From: an uncultured Lachnospiraceae bacterium
GTDB lineage: Bacteria; Bacillota_A; Clostridia; Lachnospirales; Lachnospiraceae
NCBI GenBank assembly: GCA_946621895.1
Contig: CAMOOZ010000339.1
Span: 1 to 6,868, forward strand
DNA length: 6,868 nt
Direction of reading: 5' to 3'
The translations under genes were made by a program, and so were the position numbers. Positions within the stretch are counted from its first letter, which is position 1, and every line of letters starts with the position of its first letter. The notes below the pieces were generated by a model. The model did not search any database. It was given only the letters and a program-made list of their open reading frames with translations, and was not told where the DNA came from. This document shows, in pieces, positions 1 through 6,189 of this stretch.

Positions 1-673
<673 letters not shown>

Positions 674-686
674 TGGTTTCCTTTCC

Positions 687-742
687 GGTCGCACCGACCT
701 TAGGCGGGACGCGCCTGAAAATGCGGCTTTGAAGGGGAAGCC
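687..742 (-). promoter_or_regulatory. Structured metK leader: three consecutive hairpins
   Basis: Three short perfect stems stand in a row between the murA stop and the metK ribosome binding site: GGCTT/AAGCC (725-729 with 738-742), AGGCG/CGCCT (702-706 with 712-716) and GGTCG/CGACC (687-691 with 695-699). The last stem ends about five bases before the metK GGAAAGGAA ribosome binding site. There is no U-tract, so this is not an intrinsic terminator. It does not look like the SAM-I (S-box) riboswitch common upstream of methionine genes in Firmicutes, and I could not match it to the other SAM classes. A role in metK expression is inference only; it could be RNA processing or stability, or no function. 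Confidence 0.35.
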
Positions 743-770
743 GGCGGCACATCCTGCTTTCCGCTTGTAA

Positions 771-2060
771 TTAGCCTGCTGCCTTGTCCCTGCTGAGGGA
801 GGACTTCTCCTCCACCTTGCGGATCCTGGCTCCCAGACTGCTAAGCTTATGATCAAAATCCTCGTAGCCCCGCTCGATATAGCGGATATCCTCTACGACG
901 GATCTCCCTTCCGCAGCCAAAGCGGCGATCACCAGCGCCGCTCCTGCCCTCAGATCCGGCGCCGTAAGCTCGGCACCGGTATATTTTTCCACGCCGTCGA
1001 TGACGGCGGAATTGCCTTCCACCTTGATATTTGCCCCCATCCGGGTAAGCTCATCCACATATTTGAAGCGGTTTTCGAAAATGGATTCCGTCACGATGCT
1101 GACCCCGCTTGACAGCCCCAGGATCACGGTGATCTGCGGCTGCATGTCCGTGGGAAAGCCGGGATAGGGAAGCGTTTTTACATGGGTATGGCTCAGCCTT
1201 TTCGTCGCCACCACCCTGACCGCGTCATCCGATTCCTTCACCTCGCAGCCGATCTCCTTGAGCTTTGCAGAAATGCTCTCCAAATGCTTGGGGATCACAT
1301 TTTTGACCGTCACATCCCCCTTCGTGGCTGCCGCGGCAAACATATAGGTCCCGGCCTCGATCTGATCCGGGATCACCTGATAAGAGCTGCCATGCAGACG
1401 GGAAACGCCCCTGATCCGGATCACATCCGTCCCGGCGCCCTTGATATTGGCTCCCATGCTGTTTAAGAAGTTCGCGATATCCACGACATGAGGCTCCTTG
1501 GCGGCGTTTTCGATGATCGTCTTGCCCTCCGCCATCACGGAGGCCAGCATGATATTGATCGTGGCGCCCACCGTGACCATATCCAGATAAATATGGTTCG
1601 CGGTCAGCTTTTCCGCCTTTGCCACCACATTGCCGTGGCGGATATTCACCTCGGCGCCCAGCGCCCTAAAGCCCTTTAAGTGCTGGTCGATCGGCCTTGA
1701 ACCGATATTGCAGCCCCCGGGCAGCGCGACCTCCGCCTCCCGGTATTTGCCGAGCAAAGCGCCCAGAAGATAATAGGAGGCCCTGATCTTTTTCACATAA
1801 TCATTAGCAATGACTTTGCTTTTGATCCTCCCGCCGCAGATCAGGACAGTGTGTCTGTCCACCCGTCTGACCCCGGCGCCGATATTCGCAATAGCCTGCA
1901 GGAGAATGTTCGTGTCTGCCACATCGGGCATGTTTTCGATCCGGACGACATCGTCCGTGAGAATGGCAGCGGCCAGAATCCCGAGAGCGGCGTTTTTTGC
2001 GCCTGATATCTCCACCTCTCCCACCAGAGGCTGCCCGCCGATGATTTCGTATTCTTCCAT
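771..2060 (-). CDS. murA: UDP-N-acetylglucosamine 1-carboxyvinyltransferase (MurA)
   Basis: MurA transfers enolpyruvate from phosphoenolpyruvate to UDP-GlcNAc, the first committed step of peptidoglycan precursor synthesis in the cytoplasm. The 429-residue product has the full family length (two-domain EPSP-synthase-type fold). The key residues fall on E. coli numbering or close to it: Lys22-Asn23 in ISGAKNAA; the loop cysteine at position 117 in [10 protein letters not shown] (Cys115 in E. coli); Asp305 in GFPTDMQPQ; Arg371 in DLRAGAAL; and Arg397 in IERGYE. A cysteine rather than aspartate in the loop is the form that fosfomycin alkylates, so the enzyme should be fosfomycin-sensitive. Many Firmicutes carry two paralogues (MurA/MurZ), and I cannot say which this is. 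The C-terminus ends in a charged tail ([13 protein letters not shown]). The ATG at 2060 has only a weak ribosome binding site (GGA at spacing nine). A strong promoter lies upstream, and metK follows. Confidence 0.97.
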   Translation of the reverse strand: MEEYEIIGGQPLVGEVEISGAKNAALGILAAAILTDDVVRIENMPDVADTNILLQAIANIGAGVRRVDRHTVLICGGRIKSKVIANDYVKKIRASYYLLGALLGKYREAEVALPGGCNIGSRPIDQHLKGFRALGAEVNIRHGNVVAKAEKLTANHIYLDMVTVGATINIMLASVMAEGKTIIENAAKEPHVVDIANFLNSMGANIKGAGTDVIRIRGVSRLHGSSYQVIPDQIEAGTYMFAAAATKGDVTVKNVIPKHLESISAKLKEIGCEVKESDDAVRVVATKRLSHTHVKTLPYPGFPTDMQPQITVILGLSSGVSIVTESIFENRFKYVDELTRMGANIKVEGNSAVIDGVEKYTGAELTAPDLRAGAALVIAALAAEGRSVVEDIRYIERGYEDFDHKLSSLGARIRKVEEKSSLSRDKAAG

Positions 2061-2080
2061 ATGCTGATATCCGTTTAAAC

Positions 2081-2092
2081 GCGGTCTCCCGC
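2081..2092 (-). promoter_or_regulatory. Small GNRA-loop hairpin in murA 5' UTR
   Basis: On the transcribed strand GCGG-GAGA-CCGC forms a four-pair stem closed by a GAGA (GNRA-type) tetraloop, about 20 bases upstream of the murA ATG. The loop contains GGGAG, which resembles a ribosome binding site but is too far from the ATG to serve directly. The actual start has only a weak Shine-Dalgarno, so structure here could influence initiation. That is inference; four pairs can arise by chance in GC-rich DNA. Confidence 0.25.
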
Positions 2093-2102
2093 TGATCTTT
2101 CT

Positions 2103-2165
2103 CTCGTAAGGTTACTATTCACAGCTTCGCTGCTCATAGCAACATGGTTTTGCCAACCTCGTAAG
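2103..2165 (-). repeat. Intergenic repeat-like element in murA leader: 15-pair hairpin between 8-bp direct repeats
   Basis: A 33-base inverted repeat occupies 2111-2143. On the minus strand its arms pair over 15 positions with two internal mismatches (a tandem G-A/A-G step) and two G-U wobbles, closed by a GAA loop, so the core reads GCGAAGC. A second small stem, GGTT/AACC, lies at 2146-2158. The unit is flanked by the direct repeat CTCGTAAG at 2103-2110 and 2158-2165. It sits downstream of the predicted murA transcription start, so it would be in the 5' UTR. The layout is that of a dispersed intergenic palindromic element or a structured leader. The two cannot be told apart from one copy. 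Confidence 0.5.
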
Positions 2166-2175
2166 TGCTTTCGCT

Positions 2176-2204
2176 ACTATAGCATACCCCCCTGTCTTTT
2201 GCAA
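2176..2204 (-). promoter_or_regulatory. Sigma-A promoter of murA (probably also metK)
   Basis: Read on the minus strand, TTGCAA (2204-2199) and TATAGT (2181-2176) are separated by exactly 17 bases. TG one base before the -10 makes it an extended -10. Each hexamer is one or two bases off the sigma-A consensus. The predicted start is near 2169, giving a murA leader of about 110 bases. The -35 lies only 16 bases beyond the maf stop codon, so murA has its own transcription start directly behind maf. Confidence 0.8.
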
Positions 2205-2207
2205 TAT

Positions 2208-2224
2208 GTTACAGAAATGTTACA
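2208..2224 (-). promoter_or_regulatory. Direct-repeat operator matching the WalR (YycF) box
   Basis: The minus strand reads TGTAAC-ATTTC-TGTAAC: two identical hexamers separated by five bases. This matches every position of the published WalR/YycF consensus TGTWAH-N5-TGTWAH, the response regulator of the essential wall-homeostasis two-component system of low-GC Firmicutes. The box ends three bases upstream of the murA -35, a position typical for activation by an OmpR-family regulator. It overlaps the last codon and the stop codon of maf. The match is seen in the sequence. Binding by WalR in this organism is inference, because not every clostridium carries a clear WalRK pair. Confidence 0.5.
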
Positions 2225-2825
2225 TAATTAAGCGCACCTTACGCTCCTTCAGCCTCCGGCAGATCTCCGACAGCGGCAGCCCCATCACATTGTAAAAATC
2301 CCCCCGGATCCCCCGGATAAAGGGCGCAAACAGTCCCTGGACGGCATAGGCGCCTGCCTTGTCCCAGGGCTCCGGCGTGGAAAGATACCAGGAAAGCTCA
2401 CTGTCCTCCAGCGTCTGAAAGCTTACCTCGCTCTCCTCCGCAAAATTGACGGGAAAGTCCCCCTCTTCCCCCGGCATATCCAGATACACCCCGGTCAGCA
2501 CCTGATGGGTCCTGCCGGAGAGCGCTTCAAGCATCCTCCTGGCGTCCTCCTTATCCTTCGGTTTGCCGAAGGCCTCGCCGTCCAGAAAGACCATCGTGTC
2601 CGCGGAGATGATCAGCGTCCTTTCCCCGGGCGCTGCGCAAAGCCTCCCGGCGATCTCCTCTCCCTTCGCCCGGGCCAGTGCCTTTACCGTCTCCTCCGGG
2701 CTGCCCGCTTCCGGCTTTTCTTCATTTTGCGGCACCATCACCTCGAACGGCACGCCCAGCAAAGAAAGGATCTCCTTTCTTCTGGGGGAGCCGGAGGCCA
2801 GCACGATACGATAATCCGTTTCCAT
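2220..2825 (-). CDS. maf: Maf family nucleoside triphosphate pyrophosphatase (dTTP/UTP type probable)
   Basis: Maf proteins hydrolyse non-canonical and some canonical (d)NTPs to monophosphate and pyrophosphate. In Bacillus they are associated with septum inhibition, in others with nucleotide housecleaning. The product is 201 residues, close to the usual 190-200. Motifs in order: SGSPRRKEIL (11-20), ADTMV (75-79), GKP (87-89), SGRTHQVLTGV (103-113), DKAGAYAVQG (155-164) and GDFYNVMGLPL (175-185). It resembles B. subtilis Maf and E. coli YhdE (dTTP/UTP) more than the YceF (m7GTP) group; the substrate call is inference. I chose the ATG at 2825 because AAGGAAGG immediately precedes it and the family starts just before the ILAS motif. 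An ATG at 2837 adds MKGR but has no ribosome binding site and abuts a hairpin. The gene sits between a repeat-rich spacer and the murA promoter. Confidence 0.93.
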   Translation of the reverse strand: METDYRIVLASGSPRRKEILSLLGVPFEVMVPQNEEKPEAGSPEETVKALARAKGEEIAGRLCAAPGERTLIISADTMVFLDGEAFGKPKDKEDARRMLEALSGRTHQVLTGVYLDMPGEEGDFPVNFAEESEVSFQTLEDSELSWYLSTPEPWDKAGAYAVQGLFAPFIRGIRGDFYNVMGLPLSEICRRLKERKVRLIM

Positions 2826-2841
2826 CCTTCCTTTCATGCCA

Positions 2842-2856
2842 TGCCGCGAAGCGGCA
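2842..2856. repeat. Perfect GAA-loop hairpin next to the maf start
   Basis: TGCCGC-GAA-GCGGCA is a perfect six-pair stem closed by GAA, containing the heptamer GCGAAGC (2846-2852). It lies immediately upstream of the maf start region. In the maf transcript the loop would be UUC. It has no T-tract, so it is not an obvious terminator. It shares its core with the hairpins at 2920-2932 and 2111-2143. Confidence 0.55.
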
Positions 2857-2866
2857 GCTTATAAAA

Positions 2867-2896
2867 ATAGCAAACGACAAAGTTCTTTTTACTTTG
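2867..2896. repeat. Hairpin resembling a degraded copy of the 2971-3009 repeat
   Basis: CAAAGT (2878-2883) and ACTTTG (2891-2896) form a six-pair stem around a T-rich loop. The 15 bases at 2867-2881 (ATAG, then CAAACGACAAA) match 13 of 15 bases of the left arm of the perfect inverted repeat at 2973-2987. This suggests two diverged copies of one palindromic element in the same spacer. The right arm here is eroded. Confidence 0.4.
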
Positions 2897-2910
2897 GCTT
2901 TTCCCCCCGC

Positions 2911-2952
2911 CGGATTCGGGTCGCGAAGCGACATATTTCCTTACCGAATCCG
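2911..2952. repeat. Nested inverted repeat (9-bp outer stem, 5-bp inner hairpin)
   Basis: The outer arms CGGATTCGG (2911-2919) and CCGAATCCG (2944-2952) are exactly complementary. Inside them sits GTCGC-GAA-GCGAC (2920-2932), which stacks directly on the left outer arm, followed by an 11-base single-stranded stretch (2933-2943). The result is a long stem with one side bulge. The inner hairpin again has the GCGAAGC core (2923-2929). It is non-coding and lies between the ATPase gene and maf. The design is typical of dispersed intergenic palindromic elements, but copy number cannot be judged from this window. Confidence 0.6.
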
Positions 2953-2970
2953 TGCGATACTCCCGGAGGG

Positions 2971-3009
2971 TTATAGTCAACGACAAAATACTTTTGTCGT
3001 TGACTATAA
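2971..3009. repeat. Perfect 18-bp inverted repeat with 3-base loop
   Basis: The arms at 2971-2988 (TTATAGTCAACGACAAAA) and 2992-3009 are exact reverse complements around the loop TAC, 39 bases in all, without a mismatch. It lies about 40 bases downstream of the ATPase stop codon and well upstream of maf. No run of T follows on either strand outside the stem, so it is not a standard intrinsic terminator. It could protect the 3' end of the upstream operon transcript, be an RNase III site, or be a mobile palindromic repeat. An AT-rich perfect palindrome in GC-rich surroundings points to a distinct origin. Confidence 0.75.
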
Positions 3010-3035
3010 TTCCGCAAATGGGTTTCTCTCGCAGG

Positions 3036-3071
3036 AAAAAGGCAGCTTCACACCGCAGACGGCTGCTTTTT
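3036..3071 (-). terminator. Possible intrinsic terminator overlapping the 3' end of the ATPase gene
   Basis: On the minus strand GCAGC (3066-3062) pairs with GCTGC (3046-3042) across a 15-base loop that contains the stop codon; one C and then TTTTT (3040-3036) follow. AAAAA precedes the left arm (3071-3067), so the stem can extend by A-U pairs past the bulged C and the structure could work in both directions. The five-pair GC core with a long loop is modest, so termination may be partial. Confidence 0.4.
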
Positions 3072-4769
3072 CAGCCGGATGCTCCTGGCCCTGTTCACCA
3101 TCGCATAAAGCTCCTGCTTTCTCACCATCGCCAGGCTCCCGGGCATATCGTCATCCCGGAAAAAGGCGGAATAACCGTTCTTTTTCAGCCTTTCGCAGAG
3201 CTTTTCCAGGCAGTCCGCAAGGGGCGTTCTGCCGTCGAAGACCTTCAGCTGCAGCTCCTTTAAGAGCTGGGCCAGGAGGTTCGTCTGTTCCGGATCGATC
3301 AGCTGCTCCACAAAACGGACCTCCACAGACTCATGATTCACGGACACATTATCCGTCCCGCTGGCCCTGACCTTCACCCTGCGGTCCTCCGCAAGCTCCC
3401 TGTTGGGCAGCGGGATCCGCGGATCCCGCCTGAAGGAAAGCGCGGGAATATCCGCTGCCGCCTTTCTCTCCGGAAAAAGCTCCGCAAACGCCTTCTTCGC
3501 CCTTTCCGTGATATCCCGGGGCACATATTCGTCCATCTGGATCACCCTGTCGGCCTGTCCGAAGAAGGCGCCGGAGGAGCCCGCCACGAGGATGATGGAG
3601 ATCCCCGCCTCCTTCAGCTCTCCCATCCGCTCGAGGAAGGGAATGATCGGCTCCTTGTCCCGATGGACCACCCTCGCCATCAGTTCATCCCGGACGAGAA
3701 AGTTTGTGGCCGAGGTATCCTCGTCGATCAGAAAGGTTTTCGCGCCAGCAAGATACGCCTCCACCACGGCCGCTGCCTGGGAGGTGGAGCCGGAGGCATC
3801 CTCCGTGTAAAAATCCACCGTGTCCTTTTTGCTGGGAAGATCTCTGATAAACGGGGAAATATCCACATCCATGATACTTCTGCCGTCCTCGGCGCGAAGC
3901 TTCGCGGCCGTCTCCTCCGTGATCACATATTCCCTGCCGTCTCCCGGAATATGATCATAGACGCCCCGCTCCAGCGCCTTCAGCAGCGTGGATTTGCCGT
4001 GATAGCCGCCCCCCACGATCAGCGTGATCCCCCTGCGGATCCCCATGCCCTTTATCTTCCGTCCGCCGGGGAGGGAAATTTCCACCTCGTCCTCCGAAGG
4101 GCTCTTAAAGGGCACCGCGCCCTCCATCGGCGTATCCTTTACGCCGCTTTTCCGGGGAAGGATCGCACCGTTTCCCACAAAGGCCGCAAGGCCCATTTCC
4201 GGGAGCGCCCGCCGGATCGCCTCCTGATCGTCCGCAAGGGATACCCACGCGGCAAGGCGTTCCCCCCTGATCGCGGCCTTCGTCAGCGACCTGTCCACGG
4301 CGGCGCTCAAATATTCAAAGAGCATCTTCCGCAGCTCTCCGGAGAGCGTGGTCCTGCCGGCCGCGGGAAAGCCCGCGTGAAACCGGAGGGTGATCACTCC
4401 CGTTTTCGGATCCAGCTGCAGGGCGGAGCGGTCCAGCACCTCCTGATGGGGAAAGCTCACCCCCAGCACGCCGGATTTTCCGGAGCCGCCGGCCTTTTTG
4501 GAATAGTTCTTCAGCTCGGCCGCGAAGCTTCTGAGCAGATAGTCCTGCGTCATGATCCTTCTGTGGGGCGCGTTATAGCGTTCCTCCGGAATGCCGTGCA
4601 CGGCGGGCGCGACCTCCAGGCGTAAAGAAGAGGGGGCCGCGAAAGGATCCCCCTGTACATGATCGATATGCAGCATATATTTCGGGAAACGGTAGGCGCC
4701 CTTCAGGCTTTTGTAGGCCGGATAGGACTTGTGATCCACGCTCCGCAAGAGTTCATCCAGTTTTCTCAT
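3048..4769 (-). CDS. ABC-class ATPase of the COG3044 / MRB1590-like family, function unknown
   Basis: This 573-residue protein fits the family called predicted ATPase of the ABC class (COG3044, Pfam ABC_ATPase), which includes trypanosome MRB1590, a mitochondrial protein tied to RNA editing complexes. Its bacterial role is not established. The N-terminal domain (1-240) carries a glycine-rich GGSGKSG stretch (94-100). The ATPase core has a Walker A-like GGGYHGKST (253-261), the signature-like ASGSTSQAA (325-333) and Walker B FLIDEDTSA (347-355). The region from about 465 is the family's C-terminal domain. There are no membrane segments or signal peptide, so it should be cytosolic. The ATG at 4769 shares one base with the stop codon of the upstream protease (TGATG), with AAGGAG eight bases upstream. 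A GTG at 4772 would add one residue. This start overlap indicates translational coupling. A possible terminator follows. Confidence 0.85.
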   Translation of the reverse strand: MRKLDELLRSVDHKSYPAYKSLKGAYRFPKYMLHIDHVQGDPFAAPSSLRLEVAPAVHGIPEERYNAPHRRIMTQDYLLRSFAAELKNYSKKAGGSGKSGVLGVSFPHQEVLDRSALQLDPKTGVITLRFHAGFPAAGRTTLSGELRKMLFEYLSAAVDRSLTKAAIRGERLAAWVSLADDQEAIRRALPEMGLAAFVGNGAILPRKSGVKDTPMEGAVPFKSPSEDEVEISLPGGRKIKGMGIRRGITLIVGGGYHGKSTLLKALERGVYDHIPGDGREYVITEETAAKLRAEDGRSIMDVDISPFIRDLPSKKDTVDFYTEDASGSTSQAAAVVEAYLAGAKTFLIDEDTSATNFLVRDELMARVVHRDKEPIIPFLERMGELKEAGISIILVAGSSGAFFGQADRVIQMDEYVPRDITERAKKAFAELFPERKAAADIPALSFRRDPRIPLPNRELAEDRRVKVRASGTDNVSVNHESVEVRFVEQLIDPEQTNLLAQLLKELQLKVFDGRTPLADCLEKLCERLKKNGYSAFFRDDDMPGSLAMVRKQELYAMVNRARSIRLKKQPSAV

Positions 4770-6079
4770 CACATCATCTCCTTCACCACCCGTTTGGCTT
4801 CCTCCAGCTGATTGTCGTAATGCTCCTCGGAATTATACCGTTCCGTGTCCAGCTCCACCTCGATATCCGGCTCGATCCCCACGCCGTTGATATTCTTTCC
4901 GCTGGGCGTAAAATAATTGGAAACGGTCAGCTTCACGGCAGAGCCGTCATTCAGGGTGATGATCTGCTGCACCACGCCCTTGCCGTAGGTCCTGGTGCCC
5001 ACCAGCGTGCCGATGCCGTAATCCTGCACGGCGCCGGAAAGGATCTCCGAGGCGCTGGCGGAATAGCCGTTTACCAGCACCGCAAGGGGCAGGGAAAAAC
5101 GGGCCTTCCCGCTGCTCTTATAGTCCCTCACCTCGCCGTATTTATCCTTGGTGGAAACGATCGTCCCCTCCGGCAGGAGCATTTCGGAAATATCGCAGAC
5201 CGTGTCCAGATTGCCGCCGGGATTGCCGCGCAGATCCAGCACAAGGCCCTTCATCCCCTGCTTTCTCAGGTCCTCCATCGCTTCCTCAAACTGGGTCGTG
5301 GTCACATCGTCAAACTCGGTGATCCCGATATAGCCGATGCCGTCCTCCGCATAATACTCCGAGGAAACGGTGGGAGCGGATATCCTTCTGCGCTCCACCT
5401 CCACCTTCACCTCGCCGCTGCTTCTGATCAGCGTCAGGGACACCTTGGTGCCCTCCTGTCCCTTGATCCGGGAGACCACCTCCTCCAGCTCCATGCCCTC
5501 GGTGTTCGTGCCGTCCACCTCATAGATGATATCGTCCATCAGAAGCCCCGCGGCCTCCGCGGGCGCCCCCTTCATCGTCCCCGCCACCACGGGATAACCC
5601 GTGACGGAATCCATGCTCACATAGGCGCCGATGCCGGAATAGATCCCCTGCGTGCCCTCCAGGATCTGATCCAGCTGGGCAGGGGAGTAATAGGTGGAAT
5701 ATTTATCCCCCAGCGCGGAAACGATCCCGCTGTACATCGCCTGCTCCATCGCGCCGGTGTCGATGTCCTCGGAACGGTAGTAATTCGTCTCGATGAGATC
5801 CGCAATGATGCCGATCTTCTCATCCGCGCCCTCTCCGGTGAGGGTTTCCAGATCGATCCTTCCCGATGCGTCCGCGCCGGCATTCTCTCCTGCGGCTGTT
5901 TCGGCAGGCGTCCCCCGCCTTTCCCCGGCGCCCCGCGCAAGCTGCAGGGTCACAAAGGAGACCAGCAGGGAAAGCGCCACGCCGGAGATCATCCCCGACA
6001 TAAAGCCCGTCCAGAAGCGGGGCGGGCTTTTCTTTCTTTTGTCCCTGTACAGAAAATCCAGATCGTTATATTGTTCCAT
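4769..6079 (-). CDS. S41 family C-terminal processing peptidase (CtpA/Prc-like), membrane anchored
   Basis: This serine protease clips C-terminal tails of exported proteins on the outer side of the membrane. The 436-residue product has a short basic cytoplasmic start (KRKK), one transmembrane segment at about 24-47, a low-complexity linker, a PDZ domain at about 145-230 (GIGAYVSMDS; GAPAEAAGLLMDD) and the S41 protease domain. The Ser-Lys dyad is Ser342 in SASASEI and Lys367 in TYGKGVVQ, spaced exactly 25 residues as in E. coli Prc; Gln371 is also kept. The substrate-channel motif LDLRGNPGG is at 281-289. The ATG at 6079 has AAGGAAAG just upstream. It follows an M23 peptidase gene, a common order in Clostridia (ftsE-ftsX-M23-S41), which suggests a role in wall remodelling at division. 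Whether to call it CtpA or CtpB cannot be decided here. A repeat array lies in its leader. Confidence 0.95.
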   Translation of the reverse strand: MEQYNDLDFLYRDKRKKSPPRFWTGFMSGMISGVALSLLVSFVTLQLARGAGERRGTPAETAAGENAGADASGRIDLETLTGEGADEKIGIIADLIETNYYRSEDIDTGAMEQAMYSGIVSALGDKYSTYYSPAQLDQILEGTQGIYSGIGAYVSMDSVTGYPVVAGTMKGAPAEAAGLLMDDIIYEVDGTNTEGMELEEVVSRIKGQEGTKVSLTLIRSSGEVKVEVERRRISAPTVSSEYYAEDGIGYIGITEFDDVTTTQFEEAMEDLRKQGMKGLVLDLRGNPGGNLDTVCDISEMLLPEGTIVSTKDKYGEVRDYKSSGKARFSLPLAVLVNGYSASASEILSGAVQDYGIGTLVGTRTYGKGVVQQIITLNDGSAVKLTVSNYFTPSGKNINGVGIEPDIEVELDTERYNSEEHYDNQLEEAKRVVKEMM

Positions 6080-6097
6080 GTCTTTCCTTAATGTCCC

Positions 6098-6180
6098 GAA
6101 AGCGCTTTAGCGCTTTCGTTGGCGCTTTGGCGCTTTCGTTGGCGCTTTGGCGCTTTCGTTGGCGCTTTAGCGCTTCCATC
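6098..6180. repeat. 20-bp tandem repeat (four copies) between the M23 and S41 genes
   Basis: Four head-to-tail units of 20 bases run at 6101-6120, 6121-6140, 6141-6160 and 6161-6180. The two middle units are identical (GGCGCTTTGGCGCTTTCGTT). Each unit is itself two 8-mers (GGCGCTTT) plus CGTT. The outer units carry A for G at one or two sites, and the last unit diverges at its end. The first unit completes a perfect palindrome at 6098-6119: CGAAAGCGCT-TT-AGCGCTTTCG. The last unit can pair with the first (GGAAGCGCT with AGCGCTTTC) and enclose the array. The period is not a multiple of three, the array lies outside both genes, and it has no T-tract. It therefore forms a structured spacer in the operon mRNA, ending about 10 bases before the protease ribosome binding site. 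Confidence 0.85.
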
Positions 6181-6189
6181 AGCGCCCTC

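Noticed and set aside
2722..2934. Minus-strand 70-codon open frame spanning the maf start and the hairpin-rich spacer
   Set aside because: It overlaps maf in another frame and reads through inverted repeats. Its composition follows the repeat sequence and it has no convincing ribosome binding site. It looks like a spurious frame created by the repeats.
2971..3009. Calling the perfect inverted repeat a Rho-independent terminator
   Set aside because: The T-rich part is inside the stem and no T-tract follows on either strand. The structure at 3036-3071 is the better terminator candidate.
3893..3906. 14-bp perfect palindrome CGCGAAGCTTCGCG
   Set aside because: It lies inside the ATPase coding sequence, encodes ordinary residues (AKLR) and has no loop. 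Chance plus codon bias explains it.
3333..4625. Long plus-strand open frame (430 codons) opposite the ATPase gene
   Set aside because: It is antisense to a clearly recognisable protein, rich in His, Arg, Gly and Pro as expected for the reverse strand of GC-rich code, and matches no known domain.
4820..6091. Long plus-strand open frame (423 codons) opposite the S41 protease
   Set aside because: Same pattern of antisense composition. The protease on the other strand has all its catalytic motifs.
6098..6180. CRISPR-like array
   Set aside because: Units are contiguous without spacers and only 20 bases long, so it is a tandem repeat.
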